Positions 52,726 to 61,422 of a stretch of DNA of 64,000 nucleotides are shown piece by piece. Both the position numbers and the translations under genes were made by a program. Position 1 is the stretch's first letter. Each line of letters starts with the position of its first letter. This DNA comes from JAGPCK01 sp041675505. Its GTDB lineage: Bacteria > Bacteroidota > Bacteroidia > UKL13-3. The stretch is from positions 23,866 through 87,865 of the forward strand of contig JBAYTR010000016.1 in assembly GCA_041675505.1 (NCBI GenBank). Direction: 5' to 3'. The notes beneath the pieces are model-generated. The model ran no database searches. It saw nothing but the letters and a program-made list of their open reading frames with translations, and was not told where the DNA came from.

Positions 52726-53529
52726 ATGAAAAAACACATAGGATTAATACTACTACTGTGCAATATTGCAGCGTTTGCACAACCACGCATAAATGACCAT
52801 AACAATATTGGTTGGTACACTAACACGTCCACATTGAAACTCGCACAGAAATGGAGCGGACATATCGAGTACCAGTGGCGCAGAGACAACTACATTACAA
52901 GATGGCAACAAAGTTTACTACGTACAGGAATTAACTATCACCTGAATGATGATGCCTTTTTTCGTGTGGGTTACGGGTGGATAGAAACGTATGCGTATGG
53001 AAAATACCCCATCAATACGTTTGGGAAACAGTTTACTGAACACAGGATGTATGAGGTACTTACTACTAAACAAAAAATCGGGCGGTTTGAACTAAGCAAC
53101 CGGTATATGTTAGAACAACGCTGGCTGGCTACATACAATAATTCTTCCTCTTCTGAACGCGACAAGTGGACTTATGTTAACCGCCTGAGGTATATGTTCA
53201 GAGCTCAACTACCACTTAGTTCGGTTGCCTCTTCTGTAGAAAGCAAACCAGGTAATGTCGACAAATCAAATCGCTTCCCCTATGCAGTTGCATATGATGA
53301 AGTCTTTTTAGGCTTTGGCAACAAAGTGGGGCAAAACATTTTTGACCAGAACCGCACCGGATTACTTTTGGGCTATCAGTTTAACAAAAAATTTAAATTG
53401 GAAGGTGGCTATTTCTGCCAGATAGTACAACTTGGTCGTCAAATACGCACACAAAATGTTTTTCAGTACAATCAGGGTTTTATCATAAACTCCTTTCTTA
53501 ATCTGGATTTGAGAAAGAAACCCCAGTAA
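52726..53529 (+). CDS. DUF2490-like outer membrane protein
   Basis: 267 residues with a signal peptide ending AAFAQPRI. The body is rich in alternating aromatic/polar segments (GHIEYQWRRDNYITRWQQSLL, FRVGYGWIETYAYG, LLLGYQFNKKFKLEGGYF) typical of an outer membrane barrel, matching the DUF2490 pattern. It begins 7 bp after the SulP gene, so it belongs to the dab unit; it might be an outer-membrane route for the anion or simply co-transcribed. A hairpin repeat follows the stop. Confidence 0.8.
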   Translation: MKKHIGLILLLCNIAAFAQPRINDHNNIGWYTNTSTLKLAQKWSGHIEYQWRRDNYITRWQQSLLRTGINYHLNDDAFFRVGYGWIETYAYGKYPINTFGKQFTEHRMYEVLTTKQKIGRFELSNRYMLEQRWLATYNNSSSSERDKWTYVNRLRYMFRAQLPLSSVASSVESKPGNVDKSNRFPYAVAYDEVFLGFGNKVGQNIFDQNRTGLLLGYQFNKKFKLEGGYFCQIVQLGRQIRTQNVFQYNQGFIINSFLNLDLRKKPQ

Positions 53530-53535
53530 GTAGTA

Positions 53536-53581
53536 AACCCTGACAGGTCTTTATACTCCCGCATAAAGACCTGTCAGGGTT
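53536..53581 (+). repeat. 46-bp hairpin repeat, copy 1
   Basis: Two 19-bp arms (53536-53554 and 53563-53581) with loop ACTCCCGC. The core AACCCTGACAGGTCT is shared with copy 2 at 54298-54343. Same orientation in both. It may end transcription of the dab unit, though no clear T-run follows. Confidence 0.85.
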
Positions 53582-53691
53582 ATCGAAATGTAAAATATTT
53601 ACCTCACACGGTGATTTTCTGCGCCTCACCAATTAAAACAAAAGAGAAATAGCTGGTTGTCTTCTTTCGCACATATTACAACTTCAAACAG

Positions 53692-54240
53692 CTAGTTGCA
53701 AATTGCATTTACAACTGCAGTGGCTGAGCGATAATATCTCCATGGGTAGGGGGAAATCCAATATCTGTAAGAGACCCCGTGTTTGAGATATCCTTTTATT
53801 TGTTTTGAAATGGGGTCATAACGCCCCTTAAAGGTTCCACTTCTTGTGGGCTCTATACTTGTGGAGTGTGAGTAATAAATTTTTAAAGATATGATATCGT
53901 CATCGGGAGATACAAAAACAGTATCTACATGCATTATTTTAGTGCCCCAGTATTCAAACTCTGTTATATGAAAATATTTCCTGTTAGTATTATCCATTTT
54001 CAACAGATGAAATTCTATCAATCCCCCAACTTTATTTGGCCAATCCTTGTTCAAATAAACAACACTATCCTCTGATATGCTGTCTATGTCTTGGTAAGAA
54101 AGACTCCATAACCCTTTCCCTTCTACTACCGAAACTACTCCTCCGATAGACAAATCTGGGTAATCCGGAACATACTCTTTTTTGCACCGGTTGAAAAGTA
54201 ATAAAACAGAAAGTAGCACAAAAAATCTGAAGATTTTCAT
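53692..54240 (-). CDS. Lipoprotein of unknown function
   Basis: 182 residues. The lipobox LFNRC puts the lipidated Cys at about residue 19, followed by KKEY. No known domain. The mature part is beta-rich and aromatic (YHITEFEYWGTKIMHV-like strands and a YRYWISPYPWRYYRS segment). The gene is alone on its strand between two copies of a hairpin repeat (53536-53581 and 54298-54343), with 110 bp and 57 bp of spacer. That arrangement suggests an inserted unit or one duplicated by the repeat; base composition is slightly lower in GC than the flanks. Confidence 0.75.
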   Translation of the reverse strand: MKIFRFFVLLSVLLLFNRCKKEYVPDYPDLSIGGVVSVVEGKGLWSLSYQDIDSISEDSVVYLNKDWPNKVGGLIEFHLLKMDNTNRKYFHITEFEYWGTKIMHVDTVFVSPDDDIISLKIYYSHSTSIEPTRSGTFKGRYDPISKQIKGYLKHGVSYRYWISPYPWRYYRSATAVVNAICN

Positions 54241-54297
54241 AAAACAAAGCTACACAAAAGAAACGCGAGGATGAAACAGAAAATTCACATAGTCCTT

Positions 54298-54343
54298 AAC
54301 CCTGACAGGTCTCTGTACTCCCGCATAAAGACCTGTCAGGGTT
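54298..54343 (+). repeat. 46-bp hairpin repeat, copy 2
   Basis: Outer 15-bp arms pair perfectly (54298-54312 with 54329-54343). The inner part CTGT no longer pairs with ATAA as in copy 1. The loop region ACTCCCGC is the same. Copy 1 begins 762 bp upstream. Confidence 0.85.
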
Positions 54344-54362
54344 TTAAATCCAATTTTCTTTC

Positions 54363-56027
54363 TTAACTCAATCCCACAATCTCTCCGTTCACCATATCGA
54401 TGTGAAGAGCTTGCGGTTCTTTAGGCAAACCGGGCATGCGCATAATCTCACCGGCTACGGCTACTATAAATCCGGCACCACAGTTCACTACCAAGTTTTC
54501 GATGGTAATATCAAACCCTTCGGCCACACCCAAACGGCTGGCATCATCGCTAAAGGAATATTGTGTTTTGGCAATACACACCGGGAATTTATCAAAGCCC
54601 ATCTCGTTGATTTTTTTCAACTGGGTTCTGGCATTTTTGCTTAAAATAATTCCTTTGCCTTTGTAAATGGTGCGTACAATTTTGTTCAGTTTGTCTTCCA
54701 CACTATCGGTTAACTCATATGTGTGAGTAAGCGGTTTGGATGGTTTGTTTTCAATTACTTCAATCACTTTTTCGGCCAGTGCTTTGGCTCCGTCACCACC
54801 CTTAGCAAAACCATCGTTCAGGGCAAAATCAGCACCTTGTTCTTTGCACCAGTTGGCAATGTAGTCAAGCTCTTCCTGCGTATCAAAACCAAAACGGTTG
54901 AAGCCGATAACAACGCTTTGTCCGAAACTTTGTAAAATTTCAATGTGGCGTTGCAGGTTCTTTAATCCGTTTTTCAATCCGTCTAAGTTGGGTTCTTTGA
55001 TTTTCTTTTCATCCACCCCACCGTGCAGTTTTAATGCCTGTGAGGTAGCTACCAACACCGTTGCTTTTGGAGATAAGCCGGCAATACGGCATTTGATGTT
55101 AAGGAATTTTTCTGCACCCAGATCACTGCCAAAACCAGCTTCGGTTACTACATAATCTCCGTACATCATGGCAGTTTTGGTTGCCATAATGGAGTTACAC
55201 CCGTGGGCAATATTGGCAAACGGACCACCGTGTATAAAAGCCGGAGTGTTTTCTGTGGTTTGTACTAAGTTGGGTTTAATGGCATCCTTTAGTAAGGTTA
55301 CAATGGCACCAGCCATTTTTAAATCGCGCACATAAAATGGTTCTTTATCGTATGTGTAACCAATAAGAATATTGTTGATGCGTTCGCGTAAATCTTCCAC
55401 GCTTTTTGACAAACACAAGATGGCCATAATTTCTGAAGCAGGGGTAATATCAAAACCTGTCTCAGCGGGAATCCCGTTGGTGCTGCCGTTTAATCCGCTC
55501 AATATGTAGCGGAGGGAACGGTCGTTTACATCCAGTACCCGTTTCCACAAAATTTGCTTGAGTGCCTTTTGTGAGCCTTTATTAAAATACTGGTAATTAT
55601 CTATCAATGCTGCCAATGTGTTGTTGGCGCAAGTAATGGCGTGAAAATCGCCTGTAAAATGCAGGTTAATATCTTCCATCGGCAACACTTGCGAATAACC
55701 TCCGCCTGCTGCACCGCCTTTCATACCAAAGCACGGACCCAATGATGGTTCACGCAAGGCTACAATAGCTTTTTTACCTATTTTATTTAATCCCAAAGCC
55801 AGCGCCACAGAGGTAGTTGTTTTTCCAACACCGGCCTTATTAGGTGTAATGGCAGTAACCAGTATGAGGTTGCTTTTGGCAACACGGCTTTCATCAATAG
55901 TGGCATCAACTTTAGCTTTGTACTTGCCGTAAAGTTCCAATTGCTCTTCATCAATACCAATGTTGGAAGCAATTTTTTGAATACGCTCTAATTTAGTTTC
56001 GCGGGAAATTTCAATGTCTGATTTCAT
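54363..56027 (-). CDS. fhs: Formate--tetrahydrofolate ligase
   Basis: ATP-dependent formylation of tetrahydrofolate in one-carbon metabolism. 554 residues, full length. ATP site TPNKAGVGKTTTSVALALGL (P-loop), FGMKGGAAGGGYSQVLPMEDINLHFTGD, and IHGGPFANIAHGCNSI (folate site) are all family-specific. A C-terminal stretch reads MPGLPKEPQALHIDMVNGEIVGLS. The gene follows the methyltransferase by 14 bp on the same strand, probably as its operon partner. Confidence 0.97.
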   Translation of the reverse strand: MKSDIEISRETKLERIQKIASNIGIDEEQLELYGKYKAKVDATIDESRVAKSNLILVTAITPNKAGVGKTTTSVALALGLNKIGKKAIVALREPSLGPCFGMKGGAAGGGYSQVLPMEDINLHFTGDFHAITCANNTLAALIDNYQYFNKGSQKALKQILWKRVLDVNDRSLRYILSGLNGSTNGIPAETGFDITPASEIMAILCLSKSVEDLRERINNILIGYTYDKEPFYVRDLKMAGAIVTLLKDAIKPNLVQTTENTPAFIHGGPFANIAHGCNSIMATKTAMMYGDYVVTEAGFGSDLGAEKFLNIKCRIAGLSPKATVLVATSQALKLHGGVDEKKIKEPNLDGLKNGLKNLQRHIEILQSFGQSVVIGFNRFGFDTQEELDYIANWCKEQGADFALNDGFAKGGDGAKALAEKVIEVIENKPSKPLTHTYELTDSVEDKLNKIVRTIYKGKGIILSKNARTQLKKINEMGFDKFPVCIAKTQYSFSDDASRLGVAEGFDITIENLVVNCGAGFIVAVAGEIMRMPGLPKEPQALHIDMVNGEIVGLS

Positions 56028-56041
56028 ATGGTTGGGAGTGT

Positions 56042-56776
56042 TTATTTCCTTACCCGAATAACCAGGTTAGGAGTGAAAATTACATTTGACTTCGATCGGC
56101 CTGAGGCAAACAGTGTAAGCTGAGCAAAAAATATAATTACGTGCCAGCAAATGCGTCTGATAAAGTCTTTAAGAACGCCTTGCACCAGTATAGTACTCGA
56201 CAATACCTGCACTTTCCTGAAACCTATATTTTCCATGAGCTGTGTAGCGGAAGAAAAGTTCAGAAAATTTTCATGTGTAAAATCACCAAAGTAAAAAACA
56301 GTAGAGTAAGGTGCATCTACATTGGGTGTGCGAAACAATGCCAGCCCATCCGGCTTTAATGCATCACGCACCAAATCGAGCACTTCGATTACTTCATCTT
56401 TACTGAAGTGTTCGATAATGTCCATTCCGGTAATAACATCGTAAGTGTTGAGGTGAGCTTTAAGATGTACGCGCAAGTCTTCCATTTTCGCTTCGGGAAT
56501 ACCCAACTCATGAGCTACTCTGATTTGTTCTTCACTTAAATCAATTCCAATGCAGTTGGTATAACCTGCCTTTTTAAACGTGTACAACAAACTACCGTAA
56601 CCACAACCAATATCGAGTATACGGGCATCTTTGGCTTTGTCTACCAAAGGCAGTATTTCCTTGCCAAAATGTTTTTGATCAAGCAGCAGTTTTTCTTCCC
56701 GGTTGCTTTTAAAATTACTTCTACCTGCCTGACTGCGGTAGTATTGCTTATAAAATCTTTCGCGGTATTGGTACAT
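56042..56776 (-). CDS. Class I SAM-dependent methyltransferase
   Basis: 244 residues from the ATG at 56776 (MYQYRERFYKQYY). The frame opens at 56800, which would overlap the rnhB upstream region. SAM motif I ILDIGCGYGSLLYTF, motif II NCIGIDLSEEQI, and TGMDIIEHFSKDEVIEVLDLV for the post-I region. GLALFRTPNVDAPYSTVFYFGDFTHENFL resembles enzymes methylating sugars or lipid-linked compounds in LPS loci. The C-terminus is hydrophobic (HVIIFFAQLTLFASG), perhaps membrane-touching. Divergent from rnhB with about 40 bp between. Confidence 0.88.
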   Translation of the reverse strand: MYQYRERFYKQYYRSQAGRSNFKSNREEKLLLDQKHFGKEILPLVDKAKDARILDIGCGYGSLLYTFKKAGYTNCIGIDLSEEQIRVAHELGIPEAKMEDLRVHLKAHLNTYDVITGMDIIEHFSKDEVIEVLDLVRDALKPDGLALFRTPNVDAPYSTVFYFGDFTHENFLNFSSATQLMENIGFRKVQVLSSTILVQGVLKDFIRRICWHVIIFFAQLTLFASGRSKSNVIFTPNLVIRVRK

Positions 56777-56818
56777 AGCGTTGTTATGCAAACATATCAA
56801 TATTTTTGCGTATCCCGT

Positions 56819-57415
56819 ATGTTAAAGAAATTTTATCAGTATGAAGTGTTGGAAGCTGGTTGTGACGAGGCCGGAAGAGGCTGCTTAGCCGGGCCGGTAT
56901 TTGCCGCAGCTGTAATGCTCGATAAAACAAAACGCATAAGCGGGTTAGATGATTCCAAAAAGTTGAGCGAGAAAAGAAGATTGCTGCTACGCAATGAAAT
57001 AGAGAACAAAGCATTGGCCTGGGCAGTAGCACAAATTGACGTAAATGAGCTGGATAAAATCAACATTCTGAATGCTTCCATAAAAGCCATGCAAACGGCT
57101 GCAGGGAAACTAAGTACAACACCTCAGTTGTTGCTCATTGACGGCAACCGCTTTAAACCGTATAAAGATATTCCTTACCGTTGCGTGGTAGATGGTGACG
57201 CGTTGTACCAAAGTATTGCAGCTGCTTCTATTCTGGCTAAAACATACCGTGATGCTTATATGCTAAGGTTGCATGAACAGTTCCCGCAATACGCCTGGAA
57301 TAAAAATAAAGGTTACGGCACTGTTGAGCACCGCAAAGCGATAGTCCGATTCGGCACTACGGAACATCATCGTAAAAGTTTCAGTATGGGCATTGAACAA
57401 TTGGAGTTGTTCTAG
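56819..57415 (+). CDS. rnhB: Ribonuclease HII
   Basis: Removes ribonucleotides from DNA and RNA primers in hybrids. 198 residues from ATG 56819. An in-frame start at 56669 would run through the divergent methyltransferase and its promoter zone and is not used. Acidic metal-site motif EAGCDEAGRGCLAGPV (D/E pair), SGLDDSKKLSEKRR, LLIDGNRFKP (Asp), and DGDALYQSIAAASILAKTYRD. Complete at the C-terminus (SFSMGIEQLELF). A -7 box TATTTTTG lies at 56801-56808. Confidence 0.96.
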   Translation: MLKKFYQYEVLEAGCDEAGRGCLAGPVFAAAVMLDKTKRISGLDDSKKLSEKRRLLLRNEIENKALAWAVAQIDVNELDKINILNASIKAMQTAAGKLSTTPQLLLIDGNRFKPYKDIPYRCVVDGDALYQSIAAASILAKTYRDAYMLRLHEQFPQYAWNKNKGYGTVEHRKAIVRFGTTEHHRKSFSMGIEQLELF

Positions 57416-57433
57416 ACTTTAATCAATAAAGTA

Positions 57434-58090
57434 TTATTTATTCATCAAGTGCATAAACTCGCGGTCGGTCATTAACTCAAACCCTGTTGAGGGAATCACA
57501 AACACGTTCTTATCCACCGGCTTTGCTTCTACCTTGGTTACGGTGTATACCATTTCAATATCACCCTGCTTTACGGTGTACTCCATCATCAGGCCTTTAA
57601 TTTGCGGGTAGTGCTGCTCATAACTGAAACTTGGTGAACCAATACTATCGCAGTACCAAATTACAGCATTGCTGGTGTTGTTTTCATAATCCAGCGTAAT
57701 TACATCGGCCTTTTTACAGCGGTAACCGGCTATCATTTTAGTTTCATTGCTTAAGGTAACAAAAACTTTAGGTTTTAATTCTTCGTAATTGTATCCGCTT
57801 CTCCGCACCATTACTTTTCTGCCTTTCATCTCTGCCAAAATGGTTAAATCACGACTGCGTGCATCACCTATGGTTCTGGAGTAAGAACCCGAAGTTAACA
57901 CCTCACTCACAAACATGTGATGTCGGAAAGTGAACACCATCGTGCTGGGCAAAACATTTAGGTACTTGCGCATTTCCGGCTTAAGCGAGGGGTAAGTTAC
58001 CGAATAATAAGCCACTCCTTCATTCAGTTGGGCCTGTGCAGCCAACAATGTAAAAAAGGTAACAGCAAAAAGTGCCAGACGTTTTACCAT
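57434..58090 (-). CDS. Exported protein of unknown function (DUF4412/GLPGLI-like)
   Basis: 218 residues with a signal peptide to about LAAQAQLN. A pattern of strands such as EGVAYYSVTYPSL, TIGDARSRDLTILAEMKGRKVMV, KMIAGYRCKKADVITLD and VIWYCDSIGSPS matches GLPGLI/DUF4412-type periplasmic proteins, with the IAGYRCKKA block the best marker. Function unknown. Its start overlaps the stop of the enoyl-CoA hydratase gene (58084) by 7 bp, so the two are transcribed together. Confidence 0.72.
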   Translation of the reverse strand: MVKRLALFAVTFFTLLAAQAQLNEGVAYYSVTYPSLKPEMRKYLNVLPSTMVFTFRHHMFVSEVLTSGSYSRTIGDARSRDLTILAEMKGRKVMVRRSGYNYEELKPKVFVTLSNETKMIAGYRCKKADVITLDYENNTSNAVIWYCDSIGSPSFSYEQHYPQIKGLMMEYTVKQGDIEMVYTVTKVEAKPVDKNVFVIPSTGFELMTDREFMHLMNK

Positions 58091-58863
58091 GATAGCTTTT
58101 CTTTATTCAAAAAGGCTGAGATACCTCGCTTGCAATCTTCTGTGGCCCGGGCATTGGCATTCATAGTGGCAGCATACAGCAATGCTTCTTCCAGTGTTCT
58201 GTCCTGCACACCTGCCAGCATTTCTTTCACTAACTTTAACGACTGCCCTGAGGCTGTTTTGCACAAGCGTTCAGCAAACAACTGCACACGTTCTGATAAT
58301 GTGGCCGCAGGTTCTACATAGTTGATTAAACCCATGTGTTGTGCTTTGGCTGCATCTATTACATCTCCGGTCAGTAATAATTCACGGGCTTTACCTTCAC
58401 CTATTTTACGCACCAGAAAAACCATGACTATGGCCGGTATAAAACCTATTTTCACTTCTGTATACGCAAATGTTGATTCCGGTGTAGCGAAAGAAAAATC
58501 GCATACTCCTGCTAAACCGCATCCACCTGCCATGGCCGGACCGTTCACTTGTGCAATAACTACTTTACTACTCAAATGAATCATGCGAAACAACTCCATC
58601 AGGTGTTGTGAATCGGCCAGATTTTCTTCATAGGTGTTGGTTTGCAACGATTGCAAATAACCCAAATCAGCACCCGCGCAAAAGGCATCACCGTTGGCTC
58701 GAAGTACAATCACTTTACAGGAAACATCAGCTTCCGCCTCTTTAAATACCGTTTTTATTTCCTCTACAAAACCTGCATCAAGTGCATTGCGTTTTTCAGG
58801 GCGATTTAGTGTAATGTACCCAACTCTGTTATTTACTTCGTATAAAACCAGTTTATCTGACAT
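58084..58863 (-). CDS. Enoyl-CoA hydratase/isomerase family protein
   Basis: 259 residues, crotonase fold. RPEKRNALDAGFVEEIKTVF, then FCAGADLGYLQSL (oxyanion loop AGADL), AQVNGPAMAGGCGLAGVCDFSFAT, and a catalytic Glu-bearing EVKIGFIPAIVMVFL. Most like methylglutaconyl-CoA hydratases of leucine degradation by the MAGGCGLAGVCDF and GFIPAIV blocks, but general enoyl-CoA hydratase activity cannot be excluded. Overlaps ComEC (58853) by 11 bp and the next gene by 7 bp, giving a tight three-gene run. Confidence 0.9.
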   Translation of the reverse strand: MSDKLVLYEVNNRVGYITLNRPEKRNALDAGFVEEIKTVFKEAEADVSCKVIVLRANGDAFCAGADLGYLQSLQTNTYEENLADSQHLMELFRMIHLSSKVVIAQVNGPAMAGGCGLAGVCDFSFATPESTFAYTEVKIGFIPAIVMVFLVRKIGEGKARELLLTGDVIDAAKAQHMGLINYVEPAATLSERVQLFAERLCKTASGQSLKLVKEMLAGVQDRTLEEALLYAATMNANARATEDCKRGISAFLNKEKLSW

Positions 58864-60937
58864 AAATGTATCCGTTTATTTGTGCAGCACCTTGGGTGGT
58901 TACATCTACATACTTAAGGGCTAGTTTATCTGCTTCCTTCTTCCAGTAGTGTATTTTTTTACTGCTGTTACTGCCGTCAAATATAAGTTGTTCAGGCTGA
59001 AATTTATCTTTCAGCAAAGGCATATCAACCCATATGTTTTTACTGAGCACCACGGCATCCACGTCTGTGGCCTCCATTTGATGCAACAACTTCCCGTTGT
59101 TCACCCACAGTATTTTTTTATCGCCACTGTGCAGCAAATAATTTTTCTGCAGGGTAAGCGGATGTTTATTTACTTGTGTTATACCTCGCTCCCACCAATG
59201 GTGCCGTATATAAAAACGTATGGCCGATTCATTTTGTGCCAGTGTACTGTCTGTGATAAGCTGTGCGTCATAGCCTGTAAAACCTGCCATAGCACTGTGC
59301 CCGGGCACATGGTACACCATAAAATACTGTTGCCCCGTTTGTTCATTCTTCTCATATACATTGAAGCCCGCCAACACCAAAGCACAAGCCAGGGCCGTTT
59401 GCATCCAGAATGCTCTTTTTAATAATATGTATCCTATAAAAGTAAACAGTACCACATACACGAGCAGGGTTTCCGGTATGCTGATGGAAATTCCGTTGAG
59501 GGTGGAGAAAGGCAAGCGGTCAATGGATTCTACCAACAGGTTAGTTGCTTTTATTCCCCAGAAAATTGCTTTGCCTATCCAGAAGGCTGCCGTGCTTTGC
59601 CAACTAAATACAATAAGTAAAATACCTACATACAGTATAACTGTGGTGAGCGGAATGATGATGAGGTTAGAGAAAATAAAGTAATTGGGAAACTGATGAA
59701 AGTAAAGCAGCCCCATAGGGAAAGTGGTAATTTGTGCAGCAATGGAAACGGCTGTTATCTTCCAGATTAAATCAGCAAAATAATTGCGGAACAAGAGTAA
59801 ACGGTAAAGTTTAGGTTGAATAAACACAATGCCCAATACCGCTGCATACGATAGCTGAAAACCCACACTGGCAATAATGGTGGGCTTAAACAAAATAAGT
59901 ATGAATGCCGAAGCAGCGAGGGTATTGTAAATCTGACTTCTGCGGTTAATCAGTTGACCAAAGGTGATAAAGGAGAACATGGTTGCGGCCCTGAGTATAG
60001 ATGGAGACAAACCTGCCACCATGGAATATCCCCAAAGAAAAATACCGATAAGTACCGCTTTAAGCATGGCCGATTTACGGTTGCGATCCATAAAACCCAG
60101 CATCCAGTTAAGCACCACAAAGATGATTCCCACGTGCATGCCCGATACCGCCAACACGTGCAGTGTTCCCGTGTTGGAATACGACTGAATTAACTCCGGG
60201 TCCAGTTCATCTACGTAACCAAACACCAATGCTGTGCTTACACCAAACTCTTTTTCACCTTCTACATACTGCTTAAAAATAGCAATCAGTTTATCGCGTG
60301 TGTTATAGGCGTAAGCAAAAACCGGATTACCGGCATTACGTTCCAATATCTTGTAGCTGTCGCTTTTCAAATATGCCTGATGAAAAATATTGTTGAACAT
60401 CAGGTAACGTTTGTAATTGAACTCACCCGGATTGCGGGGTTCTTCCACCAGGCGTTCATTTACATTCAACAGGAGTTTGTCACCGTAACGTATGCTTTCT
60501 GCCTGTTCATCCTTTTGCACATACAACAAAAGTTTACCTACAACCTTTTCCTGCTGTTGATGGCGGATAACCTGCTCTACATTCACCACCAATTTAATGC
60601 TCTTCTCTTTCTTTACGGGAGCCTCCGCTACCTGCACAATTTTATACCTGCTTTTGTGGTAGGTAAAATGCTCCTGTTTGGTGAGCTGGTGGTATTGCCC
60701 GTGCCATAATGCGCCAAAGCTCCAACACACCACCAGTAACACCACTCCGCCCCATAAAGTAACGGCAGGTTGAATGCGTTTACGCACGTAAAAGAATAAA
60801 ATGGTATACAGCAGTAAAGACACTATGGCCACCGCTGCTATAGTTGTAGCAGGTATGTGCAGGAACAGGGAACTTAGAATTCCACCGATAAACGGAAGCA
60901 GTATGCGGGCAAATGGTGCCTGTTGCCAAAAATTCAT
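58853..60937 (-). CDS. ComEC/Rec2 family competence-type membrane protein
   Basis: 694 residues. N-terminal DUF4131 domain (about 1-190, two to three membrane segments then the OB-like YGDKLLLNVNERLVEEPRNPGEFNYKRYL). The Competence domain (about 225-500) has HVLAVSGMHVGIIFVVLNWM and GLSPSILRAATMFSF, the channel core. The C-terminal part (about 540-694) looks like a shrunken metallo-beta-lactamase fold (VDAVVLSKNIWVDMPLLKDKF) without HxHxDH. Likely DNA uptake channel; whether the cell is competent is unknown. Divergent from the small membrane gene at 60997. Confidence 0.92.
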   Translation of the reverse strand: MNFWQQAPFARILLPFIGGILSSLFLHIPATTIAAVAIVSLLLYTILFFYVRKRIQPAVTLWGGVVLLVVCWSFGALWHGQYHQLTKQEHFTYHKSRYKIVQVAEAPVKKEKSIKLVVNVEQVIRHQQQEKVVGKLLLYVQKDEQAESIRYGDKLLLNVNERLVEEPRNPGEFNYKRYLMFNNIFHQAYLKSDSYKILERNAGNPVFAYAYNTRDKLIAIFKQYVEGEKEFGVSTALVFGYVDELDPELIQSYSNTGTLHVLAVSGMHVGIIFVVLNWMLGFMDRNRKSAMLKAVLIGIFLWGYSMVAGLSPSILRAATMFSFITFGQLINRRSQIYNTLAASAFILILFKPTIIASVGFQLSYAAVLGIVFIQPKLYRLLLFRNYFADLIWKITAVSIAAQITTFPMGLLYFHQFPNYFIFSNLIIIPLTTVILYVGILLIVFSWQSTAAFWIGKAIFWGIKATNLLVESIDRLPFSTLNGISISIPETLLVYVVLFTFIGYILLKRAFWMQTALACALVLAGFNVYEKNEQTGQQYFMVYHVPGHSAMAGFTGYDAQLITDSTLAQNESAIRFYIRHHWWERGITQVNKHPLTLQKNYLLHSGDKKILWVNNGKLLHQMEATDVDAVVLSKNIWVDMPLLKDKFQPEQLIFDGSNSSKKIHYWKKEADKLALKYVDVTTQGAAQINGYIYVR

Positions 60938-60996
60938 TGCTGAAATTTACGAAAGCAATCCTTTATTTTCGCAAACACAACTTTAAAAAAATTCTT

Positions 60997-61419
60997 ATGT
61001 ATACCGCATTTTTACATACACACAACACCATGCGCTGGATAGTGCTGGCTATGGCTGTTCTGGCACTTTACAAATCATGGACCGGCTGGAAGGGCCAAAA
61101 ACCCTTTGAAAGCAACGACAATAAAATAGGCACCTTTTTTATTGCCTCGCTGCACCTACAGTTTTTGCTGGGCCTGGCATTGTTCTTTATGAGTCCGGCT
61201 ATTGAACTGGCCTTGTCAGATATGGGCGCGGCTATGGGCGATAAAGCCTTACGTTTTAAACTGATTGAGCACCCGCTCACCATGATAATTGGTTTAGTGA
61301 TTGCGCAAATAGGGCGCATTAAATCCAAGAAAGCGGCAACAGATGAACTGAAGCACAAGAACGCAGCAGTATTTTTTACCGTGGCCCTTGTGCTTATATT
61401 AAGTCGTATTCCCTGGTAG
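60997..61419 (+). CDS. Small four-helix membrane protein (cytochrome-b-like size), unknown
   Basis: 140 residues from the ATG at 60997. An earlier in-frame start at 60913 lies within the ComEC gene start and is less likely. Four hydrophobic segments: MRWIVLAMAVLALYKSW, FFIASLHLQFLLGLALFFM, HPLTMIIGLVIAQIGRI, AVFFTVALVLILSRI. Histidines at HTHNTMRW, ASLHLQ, IEHPLT and LKHKNAA are spaced as possible haem ligands, seen in some Bacteroidota proteins of this size; haem binding is a guess. Ends 3 bp from the PfkB gene, convergent. Confidence 0.75.
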   Translation: MYTAFLHTHNTMRWIVLAMAVLALYKSWTGWKGQKPFESNDNKIGTFFIASLHLQFLLGLALFFMSPAIELALSDMGAAMGDKALRFKLIEHPLTMIIGLVIAQIGRIKSKKAATDELKHKNAAVFFTVALVLILSRIPW

Positions 61420-61422
61420 AAA

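Noticed and set aside
56669..56818. Longer N-terminus for RNase HII
   Set aside because: It overlaps the divergent methyltransferase gene, and RNase HII begins just before the EAGCDEAGRG motif.
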